From Adlercreutzia shanghongiae (lineage in GTDB: Bacteria > Actinomycetota > Coriobacteriia > Coriobacteriales > Eggerthellaceae): a stretch of DNA of 64,000 nt. The stretch's first letter is position 1. Each line of letters starts with the position of its first letter. Positions 59,477 through 64,000 of this stretch are shown here, piece after piece. The DNA is taken from positions 45,241 to 109,240 of the forward strand of contig NZ_JAYMFI010000017.1 of the NCBI RefSeq assembly GCF_035830635.1, in the 5' to 3' direction. Under the pieces are notes generated by a model. That model saw only the letters and a list, made by a program, of their open reading frames with translations. It searched no databases and was not told the DNA's origin. The position numbers were made by a program, and so were the translations under genes.

Positions 59477-60616
59477 TCAAGCTTCAACACCGAAGTAAGA
59501 GACAACAGCTGAAACAACCTTCCCTACTTCTTCCTTCGAAAGACCGTAATAGAGCGGAAGGCGCACGAGACGATCGCTTACCTGAGTCGTCCATTCGTCG
59601 TCGCCCCTAAACTCCCCGAAGCGTTCTCCAGCTGGTGCGCTATGTAACGGCACGTAGTGAAAACACGCTTGTATCCCTTGCTCTTTGAGGTGTCCGATAA
59701 ACTTAGAGCGCTCCTCCAAAGAGGGCAGCAGAAGATAGTACATGTGCGCATTGTGAACTCTGTCTTCGGGAATGACGGGAAGTTCGACAAGCCCTCGCTC
59801 TTCCAAAGATTTGAAGGCCTCGTTGTAAGCAGCCCACGTAGCCATACGATTATCGTAGATGGCATCGGCAGCCTGCAGCTGCCCCCACAAATAGGCAGCG
59901 TTCATATCGCTCGGCAGATAGCTGGATCCCTTGTCGACCCACGTGTACTTATCCACCTGGCCCCTGAGGAAATTCGAGCGATTCGTCCCCTTCTCGCGGA
60001 TGATATCCGCGCGATCCGCATAAGCGTCATTGTTTACGAGGATGGCACCGCCTTCTCCCATAGAATAGTTCTTCGTTTCATGGAATGAGTAGCATCCGAA
60101 ATCTCCGATTGTACCGAGGGGCCTCCCCTTGTAGCTGCTCATAACGCCTTGCGCCGCATCTTCGACAACGAGCAGCCCATACCGACTCGCAATATCCATG
60201 ATTTCGTCCATGTCGCAGGCCACTCCTGCGTAATGCACTGGCACAATTACCCGCGTTCTATCGGAAATCGCAGCCTCAATGGCCTTCGGGTCGATATTCT
60301 TAGTATCCGGCAGGATGTCCACGAAGACCAGCCGCGCGCCCATCATTAGAAAGGCGGTTGCCGTGCTCGAGAACGTAAAGCTGGGAAGAATCACTTCGTC
60401 GCCAGGCTTCAAATCGCACAGCATAGCCGCCATCTCGAGCGCACTTGTGCCGCTCGTCGTTAGCAGCGCTTTCTCAGCACCAAACGTGCCTTCCAGCCAC
60501 GCTTGGCACTTTTTAGTATAGGGCCCGTCACCGCAAATCTTTCGATTCGACTCAACTGCATCGCGCACAAACTCGAGCTCAGTGCCAACATAGGGAGGAA
60601 TATTGAACGAAATCAT
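59477..60616 (-). CDS. dTDP-4-amino-4,6-dideoxygalactose transaminase (WecE/RffA type)
   Basis: A 379-residue DegT/DnrJ/EryC1 PLP aminotransferase. SGTSALEMAAMLCDLKPGDE, PVHYAGVACDMD, VVEDAAQGVMSSYKG and the PLP lysine in SFHETKNYSMGEGGA match WecE/RffA closely. It would aminate dTDP-4-keto-6-deoxyglucose from RfbB. An N-acetyltransferase is not in the window. It follows the YfhO gene by 12 bases. Confidence 0.92.
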   Translation of the reverse strand: MISFNIPPYVGTELEFVRDAVESNRKICGDGPYTKKCQAWLEGTFGAEKALLTTSGTSALEMAAMLCDLKPGDEVILPSFTFSSTATAFLMMGARLVFVDILPDTKNIDPKAIEAAISDRTRVIVPVHYAGVACDMDEIMDIASRYGLLVVEDAAQGVMSSYKGRPLGTIGDFGCYSFHETKNYSMGEGGAILVNNDAYADRADIIREKGTNRSNFLRGQVDKYTWVDKGSSYLPSDMNAAYLWGQLQAADAIYDNRMATWAAYNEAFKSLEERGLVELPVIPEDRVHNAHMYYLLLPSLEERSKFIGHLKEQGIQACFHYVPLHSAPAGERFGEFRGDDEWTTQVSDRLVRLPLYYGLSKEEVGKVVSAVVSYFGVEA

Positions 60617-60628
60617 CGCGACATCTCC

Positions 60629-63541
60629 TTAATTTTCGCCGCAGGAGAGCTCACGCTTCTTCTCTCTCCGCGAGAACCATAATACTTCGAACAGAACGAG
60701 CAGGACACCGCAAATGGCAGAACACATAAGGCCAAGTGCCTTTCCCGGGGTCTCATAGTGGAATTCTAACTGGTGAGCTTGCCCATCAATTTCGACGCCC
60801 ATAAATCCTACGTTGGCCTTCGAAATTGCAACCGGCGACCCATCGAGAGTTGCAGTCCAGCCAGACGAGTAAGGAACGGACACGAACACATAGCGCATAT
60901 CATCAACTTCTGAATTCTTTCCACGACCGACAGCCGCGCCAACTGAAATCGACATGGAGTCATCGCCAAAAGCGATGCTTGCCGTATTGAAAGACTGCAG
61001 CTCTTTTAAATTGGCTTCGATGTCGCCTACAGGCTGCATAGCCGCATATAAGTCCTCGAACATGTACACACCGGGAGCGCTAAACGTAATCGTGCACTCA
61101 TCGAGAGCGTTTTGCGAATAACCGAGATTAACCGCCCAGTCGCTTTTGCCCGAAAAACGGGGATTGGCGCTGGTGACAATATCGAACGTGGTCTCCCTGC
61201 CACCATAGCCGCCGTTTGACCAAGAGCCTCTTACCCCAACAACGGAAGACGTACGCGGAGCAAACGACATACCGCCCGATGCGTCCGAGACAGACATCTC
61301 CGAATTCTCGGCTAAGGTGCGAAGAGCTCGAGGGGAGGCAGAGATGTAACTAAGACCCTCGAAACAAACATAGCTCTCCGCGTCAGACACGCCACCGAAA
61401 GCGAACGCGAGCGAGGCATTCGCCTCTTCGACCACTACTCGATTGGGCTGCAGCGAAGCACCATTTGCCGACTTTAGCTCAAGCTCTCCGACCTCCGACG
61501 ACAAAGCCAGTCTTTCGCCACGAGCGAAATCTTCCTCTATGACCATTGCGCGAGTAAGGAGCTCTTGCCGTTGAACCATATTAAGGGAATCGTACGTTTG
61601 CCGAGAAACAGTCTCATCGTACACAAACGCAATAGGCAAAGGCAGCGAGGACTCATAAAGATCGTACATTTTGCCATTATGAGCTTCGCCAATTTCCCCA
61701 ACATAGTCATAGCTGTAGGGGACCTCCGCAGCAGCCTCTCGAGAAGCGACATAATATCGTCCCGCCAAGATACCGTCGAGAGCAAGACGCTCTTGAGTTC
61801 CGTCAAACATCGTGCTCTTGACATCATCAGCCAAGCCAAGCGATTGCCGAAAATCGTCGACCGCCTGGTTGTAAAAACTCGAGTAGAAATCGATGCCCTT
61901 GTATCCGTGCATGTAACTTGCGTTACGCCCATAAGAAGTGTCGGGCCTGTCGACACGATAGGACACGTCAAGTTCCTCTATCGCGCTAGATAGATCAAGC
62001 TGCATGCGCGTCCCCAGAACATCACCGGCTTTGTTAAACTCCTCCGCATAGGACGCCCCTCGCGACGACAGATAAAGCCCAGCATGAATCGCGACGTTGG
62101 CCAGCATTGCCAATACCAGAAAAATGCACAGTGCTTTTCTGCCGAAAACAGCCGACAATATCCGGCTCTTTGCTCCAGTTGCAGCAAATCTCCTTCGCAA
62201 GAACGCCCAAAATGCAGTGCATGCAAAAATCACAACGAGCATCGTAGGCGCCGCAATTGCAGCGAAAGATGGGCGCATAAACGCATAGACGTATGCCCAG
62301 GCAGCTAGAACCACCACCCCAAATGCCACGTATGCCCATTGCCTCTTTTCCATAGCCAAAAGTTGGGGCAAAAGCAACGCAACAGCATAAGCAGCACAAA
62401 AGCCAAATGCCAGCCCCCAACGATCGGTAGCATAGCCGAATCCGTTCATGAGCGACCCAACAGCTGACAGCAACGAGCCAACCACGCATAGAACAACGCC
62501 CCATCGCCAAGCGCGCCTCTCATAGCGATTGACACCCGAGCCGCCCGCAAAAAGCACAACTATCGCCAGTACGGAGACGGCTCCAAGCGCAAAGGAAGTT
62601 TGCGACGCGTGGTTTCCGAGTAGCATTGAACTATAACCCTGATAAAAATCAAATGATTGGAAGAATGGCACTTCGCGCGACACACCCACTCGGCCCATGG
62701 AGGAGAGTGCCATGAACATGGGGATGGATGAAAAAGCAACAAGGAAAAATGACGCCGCAAGGCTTACGATGAATTTACCAACAAGAACGAAGAAGTCCTT
62801 AAAGCAGCGTTCCCGGGGATAAACGAAATAGCCAATCACGCAATAGAAGAAAAGCGTGATGCAGGCCATATAGCCAAAATAGACCGAATACACGAACGGA
62901 CCTGTCATAGACACAACAAGCAGCAAGGGATTCTTTTTCGCAAAAAGCCTGTCCGCGCCCATAAAAACCAAGGGAAGCAGAATAGCGAAGTCGATAAAGT
63001 TGGGGTGTCTTAATACACCCCAAAACAGCACGAAGCCGCACGTTACGTACGCGATAGACCCGCAGAGAGCCTGCGACTTCCCCATACCTCGGCTGAACAG
63101 ATACAGCGAAAACGTCAAAGCTGCCAGGTAAAAACGCACGAAGATAAGTACGGCGTATACCGCCTCGGCGTTCTCCGGAAACGCGAAAACCGACAAGAGA
63201 TTCAAAGGCTCATTGAAATTCCCTGATCCGGCCACCAGCTGGTCGGCTCCGAGCCCATAGCTGAACGAATAGGCCGGAACCCCCCCCCGCCCAGAAAGCA
63301 GGGCGGCTACACCATCGCGCAGCCATTCTCCCTCCATAAGGAGAAACGGGTAGTACAGCAGACGTCCATCGGTGTTCCAGACTAAAGAGCGGCTATTGAC
63401 GACCAAAACAAGAATTACTGCAAAGAACGCGATTAGGCAGACACCGAAAAGCACCAGCGAATATTGCAGCTTTCCCTGCACCAACTTCAGTGGACGTGCA
63501 AACGCAAAATCATCAGCCTCCGAGACACGCTTACCCTGCAT
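60629..63541 (-). CDS. YfhO family membrane protein
   Basis: A 970-residue protein with about 12-13 helices in the first 530 residues, a large external domain (about 545-930) and a final helix. NTDGRLLYYPFLLMEGEW is the YfhO first-loop motif. In Bacillus subtilis YfhO places sugars on lipoteichoic acid from C55-P-sugar made by a GT2 enzyme, and this locus has such an enzyme. The ATG at 63541 is chosen because GGAGGGCG lies upstream; earlier in-frame starts have no support. Confidence 0.92.
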   Translation of the reverse strand: MQGKRVSEADDFAFARPLKLVQGKLQYSLVLFGVCLIAFFAVILVLVVNSRSLVWNTDGRLLYYPFLLMEGEWLRDGVAALLSGRGGVPAYSFSYGLGADQLVAGSGNFNEPLNLLSVFAFPENAEAVYAVLIFVRFYLAALTFSLYLFSRGMGKSQALCGSIAYVTCGFVLFWGVLRHPNFIDFAILLPLVFMGADRLFAKKNPLLLVVSMTGPFVYSVYFGYMACITLFFYCVIGYFVYPRERCFKDFFVLVGKFIVSLAASFFLVAFSSIPMFMALSSMGRVGVSREVPFFQSFDFYQGYSSMLLGNHASQTSFALGAVSVLAIVVLFAGGSGVNRYERRAWRWGVVLCVVGSLLSAVGSLMNGFGYATDRWGLAFGFCAAYAVALLLPQLLAMEKRQWAYVAFGVVVLAAWAYVYAFMRPSFAAIAAPTMLVVIFACTAFWAFLRRRFAATGAKSRILSAVFGRKALCIFLVLAMLANVAIHAGLYLSSRGASYAEEFNKAGDVLGTRMQLDLSSAIEELDVSYRVDRPDTSYGRNASYMHGYKGIDFYSSFYNQAVDDFRQSLGLADDVKSTMFDGTQERLALDGILAGRYYVASREAAAEVPYSYDYVGEIGEAHNGKMYDLYESSLPLPIAFVYDETVSRQTYDSLNMVQRQELLTRAMVIEEDFARGERLALSSEVGELELKSANGASLQPNRVVVEEANASLAFAFGGVSDAESYVCFEGLSYISASPRALRTLAENSEMSVSDASGGMSFAPRTSSVVGVRGSWSNGGYGGRETTFDIVTSANPRFSGKSDWAVNLGYSQNALDECTITFSAPGVYMFEDLYAAMQPVGDIEANLKELQSFNTASIAFGDDSMSISVGAAVGRGKNSEVDDMRYVFVSVPYSSGWTATLDGSPVAISKANVGFMGVEIDGQAHQLEFHYETPGKALGLMCSAICGVLLVLFEVLWFSRREKKRELSCGEN

Positions 63542-63590
63542 AGGGCGCCCTCCACCGTGCAAGTATAGTATCAAGCAACACGCTGAGACC

Positions 63591-64000
63591 CTATTCGGGC
63601 GACACGGTGAATCTGATGCGGTTTTCCGCAACGCTTTTCAGATGCTGACCATAAGGCGTCTTGGAATGCCTCTCGGCAGCTGCCATGAGAACATCGCGGG
63701 TAATCCATCCATTGTTGAATGCGATTTCCTCCAAAGCCGCAATCTGCAGACCTTGGTTCTGCTCGATAGCTTTAACGAATTCCGAAGCACGCGCCAAACT
63801 CTCGATGGTGCCCGTATCCAACCATGCAGAACCGCGGTGAAGAATTTGGACGTCGAGGCTCCCATCTTCGAGATACATGCGATTTACGTCAGTGATCTCA
63901 AGTTCGCCACGGCCGGAGGGCTGGACTCGTTTCGCGAACTCTACGGCCCGACTATCGTAAAAGTAAAGACCGGTAACAGCATAATTGGACTTCGGGTGTT
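63591..64000 (-). CDS. rfbA: Glucose-1-phosphate thymidylyltransferase, C-terminal part
   Basis: The reading frame enters from the right edge as HPKSNYAVTGLYFYDSRAVE and includes PSGRGELEITDVN, then GSAWLDTGTIESLARASEFV, and ends after 136 or so visible residues. These are the RmlA dTDP-sugar binding and active-site segments. It makes dTDP-glucose, the substrate of RfbB in the same locus. The N-terminus with the GGSGTRL-type motif is outside the window. Confidence 0.95.
   Translation of the reverse strand, partial: HPKSNYAVTGLYFYDSRAVEFAKRVQPSGRGELEITDVNRMYLEDGSLDVQILHRGSAWLDTGTIESLARASEFVKAIEQNQGLQIAALEEIAFNNGWITRDVLMAAAERHSKTPYGQHLKSVAENRIRFTVSPE

Overview
The window reads as a chromosomal segment from a high-GC anaerobic actinobacterium, most likely an Eggerthellaceae-type coriobacterium. 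The case rests on overall high GC, a secreted DMSO-reductase-family oxidoreductase under a LysR regulator, a rubredoxin-fused flavin reductase, fused SecDF, an LAXTG-type surface anchor, and secreted proteins carrying tandem cell-wall-binding repeats. The genus cannot be fixed from the sequence alone.

Layout. 0-3.8 kb, minus strand: rpiB-glyA-upp-dCMP deaminase-small membrane protein-atpB (atpB runs off the left edge), a nucleotide and one-carbon operon leading into the ATP synthase. 3.9-9.1 kb: LysR regulator diverging from a molybdopterin oxidoreductase, its four-cluster ferredoxin subunit and a TorD-type chaperone. 9.1-15.4 kb, minus: glycerol kinase, an alpha/beta hydrolase, TsaC/Sua5 and two FAD-dependent oxidoreductases, several with 4-base start/stop overlaps. 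15.4-18.7 kb: two adjacent sodium:amino-acid symporter paralogues. 18.9-23 kb: PNPOx-like protein, then a complete ECF riboflavin transporter (T, A2, A1, RibU) preceded by an FMN riboswitch and terminator. 23.6-29.4 kb, plus: a sortase-type surface protein with NEAT-like modules, a membrane-anchored surface protein and a lipoprotein/permease/ATPase ABC transporter, together an Isd-like heme uptake locus. 29.5-31.4 kb, minus: a HemX/CcsA membrane protein and a HemA-like protein that lacks the catalytic cysteine. 31.5-35 kb: a small LuxR-type HTH protein, a DUF1292 protein, SecDF. 35.5-41.8 kb: an endonuclease-fold protein, a DNA glycosylase-NnrE fusion, queA/tgt, an HPt protein. 41.9-51 kb: LCP-family ligase, Hrb-like flavorubredoxin reductase, acyltransferase, and two large secreted proteins (transglutaminase-like and subtilase) with related 63-residue wall-binding repeats. 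51-64 kb: a visibly lower-GC surface glycan locus with a GT2 polyprenyl-phosphate glycosyltransferase, paired SMR proteins, ATP-grasp enzyme, epimerase, RmlB, WecE-like aminotransferase, three large polytopic proteins (one YfhO) and RmlA running off the right edge.

The most unusual signal is in the intergenic spaces. At least ten are occupied by about 85-200 bp elements built as a long inverted repeat (arms about 14-60 bp) around an interior. Three core families recognisably recur (A at 1.1, 18.7 and 19.4 kb; B at 1.9, 10.7 and 32.2 kb; E at 35.3 and 38.2 kb, perhaps 23.2 kb), while the arms differ almost completely from copy to copy yet remain self-complementary. A and B elements sit only between co-oriented genes; the E-type and the unique 39.8 kb element sit between divergent or convergent genes. 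I do not recognise these as a described element.
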